In this document: piece by piece, positions 1 through 7,049 of the stretch
Position numbering within the stretch: position 1 is the stretch's first letter
Layout of the letters: each line of letters begins with the position of its first letter
DNA from: an uncultured Saprospiraceae bacterium
GTDB taxonomy: Bacteria; Bacteroidota; Bacteroidia; Chitinophagales; Saprospiraceae
Assembly (NCBI GenBank): GCA_937959275.1
Contig: CALGLU010000004.1
Location: 1 to 40,490, forward strand
Length of the DNA: 40,490 bases
Reading direction: 5' to 3'
Translations under genes and position numbers: made by a program
The notes under the pieces: model-generated
The model's input: the letters and a program-made list of their open reading frames with translations, nothing else
What the model was told of the DNA's origin: nothing
Database searches by the model: none

Positions 1-618
1 CGCTTGTTTCAATTTCCGCTTCCAAGCCCGATACCCATAAATGGCAATGATCGTAAAGACAAAATACTGAAGACTAGAAAATACTAAACCTTTATATAGA
101 TATAAAGGCACAGAAATAATATCTCCAATAATCCAGAAAATCCAATTTTCTATTTTCTTTAATGCCATCAACCACATGCCCACAAAAAATATGGCGGTTG
201 TGGCAGTGTCAACGTAGGCCGTCCAACTATCCCATTTGTCAAATAATTTATAAATGATATATACGAAAATCAATGTACCGATGAATAGAAAAATACTTTT
301 TCGAAGCTCTACTTTACTTATAGTTGTTATGGGTGTAAACTGAGTATCATCTATTTTGCGTGTCCATATGTACCAGCCATAAATACTCATGATAAAATAA
401 TATGCATTGATCATCATGTCACCTAATAATCCATATACTGATAAGATATACACAAAAATGGCAGTGCTGATGATACCTGTTGGATAGACAAGAATATTTT
501 CTTCTTTAGAAAACCAAACACTTAAAAATCCAAAGAATACCGCAATCATTTCTAATATCATAAGGTATTGCGGCTCATCTTGGTATTGTCCAAAGATTAA
601 TTCAAAAATTTGGCTCAT
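1..618 (-). CDS. pnuC: PnuC-family vitamin transporter, 3' end cut by window edge
   Basis: Reading the minus strand from the ATG at 618 gives 206 codons without a stop to the window edge, so the gene is nearly complete and lacks only its last residues. The product is very hydrophobic, with about six or seven membrane segments. Near the C-terminus it carries ENWIFWIIGDIISVPLYLYK followed by GL, the W...GD...PLY..KG signature of PnuC facilitators, which move nicotinamide riboside or, in some Bacteroidota subfamilies, thiamine across the inner membrane. The start lies inside the 3' end of the thiamine-binding gene (17-bp overlap in another frame), so the two are probably translationally coupled. 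The partner suggests thiamine or a pyrimidine precursor as substrate (inference). The PnuC fold is clear from sequence; the substrate is not. Confidence 0.88.
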   Translation of the reverse strand, partial: MSQIFELIFGQYQDEPQYLMILEMIAVFFGFLSVWFSKEENILVYPTGIISTAIFVYILSVYGLLGDMMINAYYFIMSIYGWYIWTRKIDDTQFTPITTISKVELRKSIFLFIGTLIFVYIIYKLFDKWDSWTAYVDTATTAIFFVGMWLMALKKIENWIFWIIGDIISVPLYLYKGLVFSSLQYFVFTIIAIYGYRAWKRKLKQA

Positions 619-862
619 AATCTGATCTGTCTGAGGTGACGATTTTCATGTAAATCAAACCATCGCCAATCTTTGCTAACGCGGGTTTGATTTCCTCCGT
701 TAGTATCTTCATGACGGCATCATAATCGCCAAAGACTTGAGTTGATAATGGAGTCTCTATCATCTTTAGGCCAGACGCTCGAAGTGATTTTATGAAATCT
801 ATGATAGCCGGCTCGAAGTCATCTTTTAATGGTGTCAGTGTTAATTCAACAGAAATGTTCAT
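602..862 (-). CDS. Thiamine-binding YkoF/MTH1187-like small protein
   Basis: This 86-residue soluble protein opens with MNISVELTLTPLKDDF, the first beta strand typical of the Thiamine_BP (PF01910) ferredoxin-like fold. It continues with a helix, then SGLKMIETPLSTQVFGDYD, which matches the GLK...TP..T...GD.D core of the MTH1187/YkoF family. Members bind thiamine or hydroxymethylpyrimidine in the cytoplasm. The length is normal for a single-domain member. The gene ends at a TGA inside the start of the downstream pnuC-like gene, implying one mRNA and coordinated function in vitamin uptake. I found no thi-box (TPP riboswitch) in the roughly 280 bases upstream, so how it is regulated is not evident. 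Confidence 0.8.
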   Translation of the reverse strand: MNISVELTLTPLKDDFEPAIIDFIKSLRASGLKMIETPLSTQVFGDYDAVMKILTEEIKPALAKIGDGLIYMKIVTSDRSDYEPNF

Positions 863-940
863 TAGTATTTTTTGATGGCATCAAGGTAATCATTATGTCA
901 TAATTACGTCCATAATTCTAATTGCTTATCCCAAAAGGCC

Positions 941-967
941 GCCGCTGTTGGTCTCCGAACCAACAGC
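941..967. repeat. Hairpin element, copy A (inverted partner of 1759-1785)
   Basis: A 9-bp perfect stem (gctgttggt, 944-952, with accaacagc, 959-967) encloses the 6-nt loop ctccga. The whole 27-bp stretch 941-967 recurs as its exact reverse complement at 1759-1785, on the other side of the arsR/peptide cassette. On the minus strand it is followed by a short T-containing run, so it could also act as a terminator. It lies between genes and is non-coding. Confidence 0.8.
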
Positions 968-1085
968 ATTAGGACCGAGATGTACTTGTTGCTCTAGACC
1001 AAGGAGGCCTACACTTCCATCATGACACGGCTATGCTCTAAACCAATGACCGATCATGTCTATCTTGATAATCTAATAAATCCTA

Positions 1086-1121
1086 TTAAAAATGGGGTAA
1101 ATGAAATATTCACTTACCCCA
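1086..1121 (-). terminator. Rho-independent terminator of the Cys-rich peptide gene
   Basis: On the minus strand an 8-bp stem, TGGGGTAA (1114-1121) with TTACCCCA (1093-1100), closes a 13-nt loop and is followed directly by a T-rich run (1086-1092). It sits 26 bases past the stop of the peptide gene at 1147. It therefore separates the arsR cassette from the vitamin-uptake genes further downstream on the same strand. Confidence 0.8.
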
Positions 1122-1146
1122 CATCCATTAAGCTAATGTTAATAGC

Positions 1147-1233
1147 TTAGCAGCAGCCCATACCTTGACAACAAGGATAGATTGCAGCTGCAAGCCCTAG
1201 TAAAACCAGAGCCGAAAATGCTAACTTTTTCAT
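1147..1233 (-). CDS. 28-residue Cys-rich exported peptide
   Basis: A short minus-strand frame runs from ATG at 1233 to TAA at 1147. It starts MKKLAFSALVLLGLAAA, a textbook signal sequence (two lysines, then a hydrophobic core ending in small residues), and then has only eleven more residues, IYPCCQGMGCC, with four cysteines in two CC pairs. Evidence that it is real: a well-formed signal peptide, a terminator just after it, and upstream at 1296-1311 the same palindrome that precedes arsR. It lies downstream of arsR on the same strand, 96 bases away. The mature part could bind a soft metal or metalloid through the Cys pairs (inference). I do not recognise a named family. The tail GMGCC resembles the GMTGCC tail of the neighbouring ArsR. 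Confidence 0.65.
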   Translation of the reverse strand: MKKLAFSALVLLGLAAAIYPCCQGMGCC

Positions 1234-1295
1234 ATTCGATGATTTGTGAAATGATCAAAATGCATGTGATCACTTCGGTTAAAAAATATGGTTAC

Positions 1296-1311
1296 ATCGT
1301 AATATTACGAT
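1296..1311. promoter_or_regulatory. ArsR-type operator upstream of the Cys-rich peptide gene
   Basis: ATCGTAATATTACGAT is a perfect 16-bp palindrome in the gap between arsR and the peptide gene, 62 bases upstream of the peptide start. A 15-of-16 match lies directly upstream of arsR. Two copies at two gene fronts beside an ArsR-family gene point to a shared operator; that ArsR binds it is inference. Confidence 0.75.
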
Positions 1312-1329
1312 AGCTATAGCCAAAAAAAA

Positions 1330-1650
1330 TCAACAACAACCCGTCATCCCAGTAAACAAATTTTTAATTTGATTCATTAAGGTTTGACATGTCGTCGTGT
1401 TTATACAATAACACCTAAATACCCCATCAACATCACCTTTGATAATGCCTGCTTCTTTCATGGATTTCAAATGTTGCGAAACTGTGGACTGCGAAAGTGG
1501 TAGCTCATCTACAATATCTCCACAGACACATTCTCCCTTCTTAATTAAGTAATCTAAGATCGCAATCCGGGCAGGATGCGCAAGAGCCTTTGCCATCGAT
1601 GCAATATCGATATAATGCTGTGGATACAATTCTGTTTTGGATAAGCCCAT
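1330..1650 (-). CDS. ArsR/SmtB-family winged-helix metal-responsive repressor
   Basis: The 106-residue product has the family layout: N-terminal helices with [18 protein letters not shown] (residues 19-36), a Cys pair in GECVCGDI (C41, C43) at the position where ArsR proteins carry their CVC metalloid site, the recognition helix [19 protein letters not shown] (52-70), then a wing. Further cysteines lie at 80, 82, 88 and at the end (GMTGCC). Family knowledge: such proteins repress until a metal or metalloid binds. No arsenate reductase or efflux pump is nearby; the only linked gene is the Cys-rich peptide. The start ATG at 1650 lies 3 bp from an operator-like palindrome, which fits autoregulation and implies a very short leader. 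The inducer is unknown. Confidence 0.88.
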   Translation of the reverse strand: MGLSKTELYPQHYIDIASMAKALAHPARIAILDYLIKKGECVCGDIVDELPLSQSTVSQHLKSMKEAGIIKGDVDGVFRCYCINTTTCQTLMNQIKNLFTGMTGCC

Positions 1651-1653
1651 TAG

Positions 1654-1669
1654 ATCGCAATATTACGAT
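1654..1669. promoter_or_regulatory. ArsR-type operator at the arsR start
   Basis: ATCGCAATATTACGAT is a 16-bp near-palindrome with one broken pair, three bases upstream of the arsR start codon. It differs by one base from the perfect palindrome at 1296-1311. Its position would let bound repressor block transcription start or escape, as expected for autoregulation. Confidence 0.75.
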
Positions 1670-1733
1670 ATAATGGATAGAACTCCAACTTTATTAAAAT
1701 TAATTTAGGAAATGATAATTTATAAAACGCCTT

Positions 1734-1753
1734 CGTTGGACTCCGATCCAACG
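1734..1753. repeat. Hairpin element, shorter variant
   Basis: A 7-bp perfect stem (cgttgga with tccaacg) encloses the loop ctccga, the same loop and GTTGG/CCAAC core as the elements at 944-967 and 1759-1782. It lies 5 bases from the copy at 1759. Read on the minus strand downstream of the TlpA-like gene it is followed by a short T run and could end that operon's transcript. Confidence 0.7.
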
Positions 1754-1758
1754 TACAT

Positions 1759-1785
1759 GCTGTTGGTTCGGAGACCAACAGCGGC
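1759..1785. repeat. Hairpin element, copy B (inverted partner of 941-967)
   Basis: A 9-bp stem (gctgttggt, 1759-1767, with accaacagc, 1774-1782) has the loop tcggag. It is the exact reverse complement of 941-967 over 27 bp. It follows the end of the TlpA-like gene by about 40 bases. It belongs to a small family of repeated palindromes in this window; three clear members are seen. Confidence 0.8.
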
Positions 1786-1823
1786 ACTATGTTGTGTCTT
1801 CTGCGTTTAATAGTAAGAGTATA

Positions 1824-2429
1824 CTATTGCAAGTACTTTGTTAGTTCCTCTTTGAAATTCGGCGTCCCCGGACTCGGAATGCTCTTTTTATGAATGGTCC
1901 CATCGGCTCCAATAATAATATATTTTGGTAGTGTGACATGGACACCTTTTATATCATCCGTATTTAAATTGGAATAGGTAAATGAGTATAATGGACTTGT
2001 TTCATCCATGCCCAACCAATATTGATTGCCTGACCAATTCTCGTCTTGAATAAATGATTTCCAAGTATCAAACTCTCTATCAATAGAAATAGAAACAAAT
2101 TTTGCATTTGGAAACTCAGCTGCAGTTTCTTGGAATTTCGGGGTGTCAGTCATACAAGGCTTGCACCATGTCGCCCAATAATTTAGAACAAGTGCTTGTC
2201 CTGCAAACGAACTTGAAGAGACATCAGAATTGTCAATTGTCTTTAAGGTGCCGTGCGGCATAATCGCTCCTTCTGTGATTGCTCCCAACTTCTTTACGCC
2301 ATTCTTAGGGCTTAGGACTTCATTGATAACTTTAGTGTCCTCGTCTTTTTCCAATAAAGAGTTATCAGATTGCTTACATCCAACAAGGATTGCTAGAATC
2401 AAGCTCAAATAAATGTATCTAAACATCAT
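1824..2429 (-). CDS. TlpA-like thioredoxin-fold lipoprotein
   Basis: The 201-residue product begins with a lipoprotein signal ending ILAILVGC (lipid Cys at about 18), then a linker and an AhpC/TSA-TlpA thioredoxin domain from about residue 55. Key motifs are NYWATWCKPC with the redox pair CKPC (about residues 88-91), VSIDREFD-like strand-helix spacing, and the cis-proline loop LPKYIII. Family members act in the periplasm, reducing or resolving thiols on envelope proteins. It starts 5 bases after the stop of the small lipoprotein gene and is the last gene of the MscS operon; hairpins follow at 1734-1782. Two adjacent Met codons (2429, 2426) are possible starts. The partner protein is unknown. 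Confidence 0.88.
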   Translation of the reverse strand: MMFRYIYLSLILAILVGCKQSDNSLLEKDEDTKVINEVLSPKNGVKKLGAITEGAIMPHGTLKTIDNSDVSSSSFAGQALVLNYWATWCKPCMTDTPKFQETAAEFPNAKFVSISIDREFDTWKSFIQDENWSGNQYWLGMDETSPLYSFTYSNLNTDDIKGVHVTLPKYIIIGADGTIHKKSIPSPGTPNFKEELTKYLQ

Positions 2430-2434
2430 GTGTA

Positions 2435-2785
2435 TTATTTTGATATTCTTTTATAAGTCATGTCACCAACCTTGATTTCATCTTGACTGATAACCTGTAT
2501 GCGTTTATCTAGACCCGCTCCCTCACAATTCATGTGAGCATCACCTGTTTCACAATTTGTAATCTGATAGCCACAGTCCATATCATTATAATCCAAACCC
2601 CGAATGATGATTGTCCCTGCTTTACCACCAGAAAATCTCCACGTTCCCTCCATTATACTTGTTTCGAAATAGCCATTCAAAACGTCATTATAGGCATCGC
2701 ATGGACCAGGTTCTGATTTGCAGCTAAAACATAACGCTATGATCGACAGGCCAAGTAGTATTCTATTTATCTGTTTATTTTTCAT
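2435..2785 (-). CDS. Small Cys-containing lipoprotein of unknown function
   Basis: I start this gene at the ATG at 2785 (116 residues), not at an upstream in-frame Met. From there the product has a clean signal, MKNKQINRILLGLSIIAL followed by CFSC, a relaxed Bacteroidota-type lipobox. The start overlaps the MscS stop in an ATGAAAAATAA arrangement typical of coupled genes. The mature part is about 95 residues, with cysteines at GPCDAYND, DCGYQITNCE and MNCEG. Its spacing (a W-F-GG core, then a DY-Y strand and KVGDMTYKRI at the end) suggests a small lipocalin-like or META-like beta domain, but I cannot name a family. Lying between MscS and a thiol-redox lipoprotein, its Cys residues may be substrates of the latter (inference). 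Confidence 0.75.
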   Translation of the reverse strand: MKNKQINRILLGLSIIALCFSCKSEPGPCDAYNDVLNGYFETSIMEGTWRFSGGKAGTIIIRGLDYNDMDCGYQITNCETGDAHMNCEGAGLDKRIQVISQDEIKVGDMTYKRISK

Positions 2786-4118
2786 TATTTCCATTCTTTG
2801 ACCAAACGACACGTTGCGGAAATGGGATTTCAATGCCATTCCCTCTAAATGCCTGATCAATTTCAAAACGAATATCACTTTTTATATCTTCTATTACGAT
2901 TAGATTGCGGCTAAAAAAGAATACCTGAAAATCTAATGATGATTCACCAAAATTAATAAATCTTACAAAAGGCGCTGGAAAATCCAATATATAAGGATTA
3001 TTCTTTACCGTTTTTAACAAAATAGACTTCACTTGTTTTGTATCTGATCCATAGGCAACACCAACCGATATATCAAATCGTATCTTGTTGTTTTTGTGCG
3101 TTAGATTGTCAATTTGATTTGTTGCAATATGAGAATTTGGAACAATCAAACTCTCATTTCCTCTGGTTTCTAATAAGGTCGTTCTTAGACCGATTCGCTT
3201 GACTGTCCCATAGGTGTTGTTTTCCAACTTCAAAATATCACCTACCGTCACTGACCGTTCAAACAACAGTAAGATACCAGAGAATAGATCATTAAATGTT
3301 TGCTGTAAACCCAAACCTAATCCAACCAATAAGGCAGCAGCTCCACCCCAAATCAAAGTCATATTAAACCCAAGGAAATTCAAAGCAATAATTGACGCAA
3401 TTACAAATATGACATAGGTGACCAGCTGGTTCAATGCAAACTGCGCGCCTATATCTACTTTACTATTTTGATAGATACCAGCGAGTATGAGTTTTGTCAA
3501 TAGTGAGACGATAACTCTAGCAAGCAATAGGACTAGAATTGCTGATAAAATATTGGATAATTTAAAATCAAAATTATTGCCGCCAACCTCTGTGTGAAAT
3601 AGAGTCAGGTCTAAAACATCGAAATTTCTTAAAATCAAGAACAAAGCGAAAATGTAAATAATCATTTTCACCCACCGTGTCATCTTGACTTCACTCTGAT
3701 TAGCATTGATCGCTGTAGGCTGGTCTTCACCTTTAGAATAATAGCTATGAACGAACAAATTCGAAATAATCCAGTCGATAATCCTAGCCGCATTAATAAT
3801 GAGCATACCGCCTATAATTAAGCCAATATCAAAATTGATGTTCTCTGAGGTGAAAAAACTATAATTCAAACCAAGCAGATACACACCGGCTAAAAGGACT
3901 AAAAGGGCAATAAAGAGTCTCACATACGAGTAAAATGTTCTAACCTCCGACTTATCGACTTCACTTGATTCTAAGAGACCTCTAAACAACTTTCGCTTGG
4001 TGATTTGATAAATACCAAGGATGAATAAGCTCAAAACAACAAAGAAAGCAATCTCGCCCGCTGTAAACTCCTTTCCGCCTACTGTGAAGACAACATATTC
4101 AAAATACTTTCTTAACAT
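2775..4118 (-). CDS. MscS-family mechanosensitive ion channel
   Basis: The 447-residue protein has about five hydrophobic segments, then the MscS pore and beta domain. The pore-lining helix and following loop read GGAAALLVGLGLGLQQTFND (Gly/Ala-rich TM3), with LFERSVTVGDIL and YGTVKRIGLRTTLLETRGNE next, then the VPNSHIATNQIDNLTH signature of the family. These channels open under membrane tension and release solutes in hypo-osmotic shock from the inner membrane. The length is greater than the small E. coli-type MscS because of additional N-terminal membrane segments, as in YbdG/YnaI-like members. It overlaps a small ORF upstream (7 bp) and the lipoprotein gene downstream (11 bp), so it belongs to a minus-strand operon ending with the TlpA-like gene. 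Confidence 0.92.
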   Translation of the reverse strand: MLRKYFEYVVFTVGGKEFTAGEIAFFVVLSLFILGIYQITKRKLFRGLLESSEVDKSEVRTFYSYVRLFIALLVLLAGVYLLGLNYSFFTSENINFDIGLIIGGMLIINAARIIDWIISNLFVHSYYSKGEDQPTAINANQSEVKMTRWVKMIIYIFALFLILRNFDVLDLTLFHTEVGGNNFDFKLSNILSAILVLLLARVIVSLLTKLILAGIYQNSKVDIGAQFALNQLVTYVIFVIASIIALNFLGFNMTLIWGGAAALLVGLGLGLQQTFNDLFSGILLLFERSVTVGDILKLENNTYGTVKRIGLRTTLLETRGNESLIVPNSHIATNQIDNLTHKNNKIRFDISVGVAYGSDTKQVKSILLKTVKNNPYILDFPAPFVRFINFGESSLDFQVFFFSRNLIVIEDIKSDIRFEIDQAFRGNGIEIPFPQRVVWSKNGNNEK

Positions 4119-4252
4119 AACTCAAAGATAATCTTTTCGTATGCTGAATCGCTATTCATAGGACACATATGCGACCGATTAGCCATGCAAATCATCAATT
4201 CTGTAGCATTATCAATATCAATAGTTGCACGCTTTGATTTACCCATGCCCAT
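4112..4252 (-). CDS. Possible 46-residue ORF leading the mscS operon
   Basis: A minus-strand frame runs from ATG at 4252 (MGMGKSKRATIDIDNATELM) to TAA at 4112, overlapping the first codons of mscS by 7 bp in a stop-start arrangement. The product has a basic N-terminus, then acidic and Met/Cys-containing stretches ending EKIIFELC. It has no signal peptide and no family I recognise. The overlap and residue composition favour a real coupled leader gene. The short length and lack of a recognisable homologue weigh against it. Confidence 0.35.
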   Translation of the reverse strand: MGMGKSKRATIDIDNATELMICMANRSHMCPMNSDSAYEKIIFELC

Positions 4253-4322
4253 TTTACAACTTTGACAATTTTTTATTGAGGTCTTATACCTTAGTTTTCT
4301 TACTATTGTCGTTATATACTGG

Positions 4323-4354
4323 TGAAGTTGTATAAAACATGTTAAACAACTTCA
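4323..4354. other. Hairpin in the mscS / T9SS-protein divergent gap
   Basis: The gap between the divergent genes (4253-4428 after the small ORF) contains a 9-bp perfect inverted repeat, tgaagttgt (4323-4331) and acaacttca (4346-4354), around an AT-rich 14-nt loop. It is 75 bases upstream of the plus-strand start at 4429. It may be a 5' leader structure or a dimeric regulator site; there is no T run for a terminator. I see nothing else definite in this gap. Confidence 0.4.
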
Positions 4355-4428
4355 ATATAAGAGGCCTGTGATATTGAAACATTTGGTAACTTTATTTTCA
4401 GGTAGGCTTTATTCACAAATATTAGCGA

Positions 4429-7029
4429 ATGAGATTTATTAAAATCTACACAATTCTAGCATTAACATTGATAAGCATGAGCTGCATAACAGCTCAAGAG
4501 CGCTTTGACAGATTATATCGAGTCCAACCAGACAGATCTATGTTTGGTCAAAGTATCCAACAGCTTGAAAATGAAACATATGTGGTACTATCAACAGTTG
4601 ATACCATTGATCCTGGTGTGATCGATCCGACGATGACGAATTTGACCACATTTGATCTAAAAGGTAATGTCAACTTTAGTAATGACTATGCCTTTGAAGA
4701 TACAATCAGTCTTTTTGCGTTTGGAAATGTTGTCGATCTTGAACAAGGTTTTATCCTGAGTGCTATGAGTGCAGTTGACTCTGTTTACAATAATCTTGTG
4801 TTTAGAGTCGATCAGGCTGGAAATCCAGTATGGTCTAATAAATATGGGTCTGGAACTGAGGGTGATCAAGTCTTATTTAGTAAGATTGATATTTTGAATA
4901 CAAGTGATTCTGTACTGATATTAATGGGTTCAGCTAAAACTGATGCTGGTCAACAAATGCTGCTAACTGGTATTGAGATTGAATCAGGTGACCAACTGTG
5001 GTCCAAAGCCCTCGACTTACCTGGAGATGATACGATTGATCCCTTTAATCGGAATATGACCTTAACCCAAGACTCGACTGTACTTATTACGGGGTCAGAT
5101 AGTGCGAATGAACTCTTCTTTATAATAGAAGTATCACCAAACGATGGTAGTATTATTTGGTCTGAAAAGTACGATGTTCGATTTTTAGATAATTCTAATC
5201 TCCTTGCATCAGATGTTGCTGTTGCAGAAGATTCTACGATTGTTGTCACGGGTATTGTTGTAAATGATGTCATCGGTGCCAATGACGCCTTCATAGTGAA
5301 GTTTGATAGGCGTGGCAATATTCTTTGGAGCCAATTTATGAATGCTGGTCCTTCGATTAAAACCAATGGGCAGAGTATTGACATATTAGATAATGGTAAT
5401 ATTGTCGTGATGATTGGAGGTCAGAATAATGATGCAGGTGCATTTTTCCCCATTCAATCAGTATTGAGCCCAGCGGGAGCGCTTTTATTCGCTTCGGATT
5501 TTTCGATCTTTTTGAATAGTACCTCTAATTCAGTTGAGATTGTTCCAACAGTAGATGGTGGAGCCATTTTCGCGGGTACAGGCATAGAGCATGGGATTGA
5601 TTCAGCGCCAGGCACTGATCTTGGCTTCTTCTATACTCGCTTAATCAAAACGAATGCACAAGCACAGACGCTTTGTGAAATGGATCTCGTGGCTAGCCTT
5701 GACACGATACTATTAGGTAACGATACCTTACTTTGGGATTCAGTAGATTTACCTTTAGAAAAAGACACGTTAAAGATAACAACGGTTGGATTTGGTCAAT
5801 ATACTGCACCGATTTTGTCTTTAAGAGACACCATGTTTTGTCCTGGAGACCCTGTTTTGTTTTTGCTTGATGCGACCACGCGAGGGGCAACTCAATACAA
5901 ATGGTATGACGCAGAAGAACCGACTAACATACTCAGCACTGATAGCATGTTTATCGCCACAGAACTGGATGTCCAATATGTGGCCGAGGTATTTGTCGAA
6001 GAAGACATGTGTTACATTATGTGTGATACAACCGTGTTGACAGATTTAGATCCACCAGTTGTAGGCTTAATGATAAACCCTGACCGTTTTTGTTTAGAAG
6101 GAATCTTCGAATTGGAAGCAACGATACAAGGAGCTTCTATTACACAAATCGAGTGGTCTACTGGAGAAGTCGATAAAACCGTGATTGAAGTAACTGAACT
6201 CGGTTCATATGGTCTTACAGTTACGAATGTTTGTGATGATAGCGATCAAGCACAGATCAATCTGACCGAAGCAAGTCAACCCGATCCTATTCCTTTAGCC
6301 ATAGCGGCTCCAGATCGCTGTACAACACCTGGAGAAGTCTTACTGTCGATTAATTCGCCAAATGACTTTACAAATATAGTATGGAGTACAGGGTCAACTG
6401 ATAGATCAATAACCGTAACTGAAGTTGGTACTTACTCTGTAACTGCTCTTGACATTTGTGGATTTGAAGTTGGTGATGAGGTGACGATTGGAGAAGATGA
6501 TTTGCTAGAACCCTTAGAAATCGCAATAGTCTCTGAGAATTGTAGTAATGATCAAGTTGACCTAAGTGTCTCTATTCTATCAGGTTCTCCACAAACGATT
6601 AGCTGGTCCGAAACTGATGAGAATGGAGTGCGTACGGCTCTGCTAGGTGATGATCAACTTGGCGTGCCAGCGGATAGGACCTATGATGTCAGTGTTCAAG
6701 ATATTTGTCAAAATGCGGAAACAGCTTCAATCGCAGATCCATGCCAGTGTCTAAAATTTCCAAATGCATTCTATCCTGATTCTCGAATAGATGATGATAT
6801 TAACAAGGATTTTGGTCCAGTGAATTCTTGTTCAAATATCACAAGCTACAATCTAAAAATATTCAATCGTTGGGGTCAAAAGGTTTTCGAATCTGATGCC
6901 ATTGATGATGAATGGAATGGTATGGATGGAGGTAGCGATGTCAGAGGAGACGTCTTCGTCTATGTGGCAAGCTACGAAACTGAAGGTGGCGAATTCAGTG
7001 TCAAAGGAGATGTGACCCTTCTTAAATAA
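4429..7029 (+). CDS. Secreted beta-propeller-like protein with type B T9SS sorting domain
   Basis: The 866-residue product has a signal peptide (MRFIKIYTILALTLISMSC then ITAQ, cleavage likely after TAQ). Residues about 25-420 hold repeated units with G-N/D-x-x-W-S-x-x-Y (for example NPVWSNKYGSG, GSIIWSEKYD, RGNILWSQF), like the blades of a propeller found in many Bacteroidota secreted proteins. Residues about 450-750 are Ig/PKD-like stretches with EWSTGE and VWSTGSTD motifs. The last 90 residues, from LKFPNAFYPDSR through LKIFNRWGQKVFES to KGDVTLLK, are a CHU_C/gliding-type C-terminal domain (PF13585), the type B signal for type IX secretion and surface attachment. It is followed 20 bases later by the ypdA-like gene. 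The ligand or role of the propeller is unknown. Confidence 0.88.
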   Translation: MRFIKIYTILALTLISMSCITAQERFDRLYRVQPDRSMFGQSIQQLENETYVVLSTVDTIDPGVIDPTMTNLTTFDLKGNVNFSNDYAFEDTISLFAFGNVVDLEQGFILSAMSAVDSVYNNLVFRVDQAGNPVWSNKYGSGTEGDQVLFSKIDILNTSDSVLILMGSAKTDAGQQMLLTGIEIESGDQLWSKALDLPGDDTIDPFNRNMTLTQDSTVLITGSDSANELFFIIEVSPNDGSIIWSEKYDVRFLDNSNLLASDVAVAEDSTIVVTGIVVNDVIGANDAFIVKFDRRGNILWSQFMNAGPSIKTNGQSIDILDNGNIVVMIGGQNNDAGAFFPIQSVLSPAGALLFASDFSIFLNSTSNSVEIVPTVDGGAIFAGTGIEHGIDSAPGTDLGFFYTRLIKTNAQAQTLCEMDLVASLDTILLGNDTLLWDSVDLPLEKDTLKITTVGFGQYTAPILSLRDTMFCPGDPVLFLLDATTRGATQYKWYDAEEPTNILSTDSMFIATELDVQYVAEVFVEEDMCYIMCDTTVLTDLDPPVVGLMINPDRFCLEGIFELEATIQGASITQIEWSTGEVDKTVIEVTELGSYGLTVTNVCDDSDQAQINLTEASQPDPIPLAIAAPDRCTTPGEVLLSINSPNDFTNIVWSTGSTDRSITVTEVGTYSVTALDICGFEVGDEVTIGEDDLLEPLEIAIVSENCSNDQVDLSVSILSGSPQTISWSETDENGVRTALLGDDQLGVPADRTYDVSVQDICQNAETASIADPCQCLKFPNAFYPDSRIDDDINKDFGPVNSCSNITSYNLKIFNRWGQKVFESDAIDDEWNGMDGGSDVRGDVFVYVASYETEGGEFSVKGDVTLLK

Positions 7030-7049
7030 AGACTTTCAGCTACGATTAC

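Noticed and set aside
863-1140. Possible TPP riboswitch upstream of the thiamine-binding gene.
   Set aside because: I found no CUGAGA or ACCUGAU-type core or paired helices in the right order; only the hairpin element and the terminator are present.
2230-2412. Plus-strand frame opposite the TlpA-like gene.
   Set aside because: Shadow of the well-supported minus-strand gene, with no domain, signal or start support.
2786-2878. Longer start of the small lipoprotein gene (31 extra residues).
   Set aside because: The added sequence is inside mscS, has no signal character and would bury the lipoprotein signal. The ATG at 2785 gives a proper signal and a coupled overlap.
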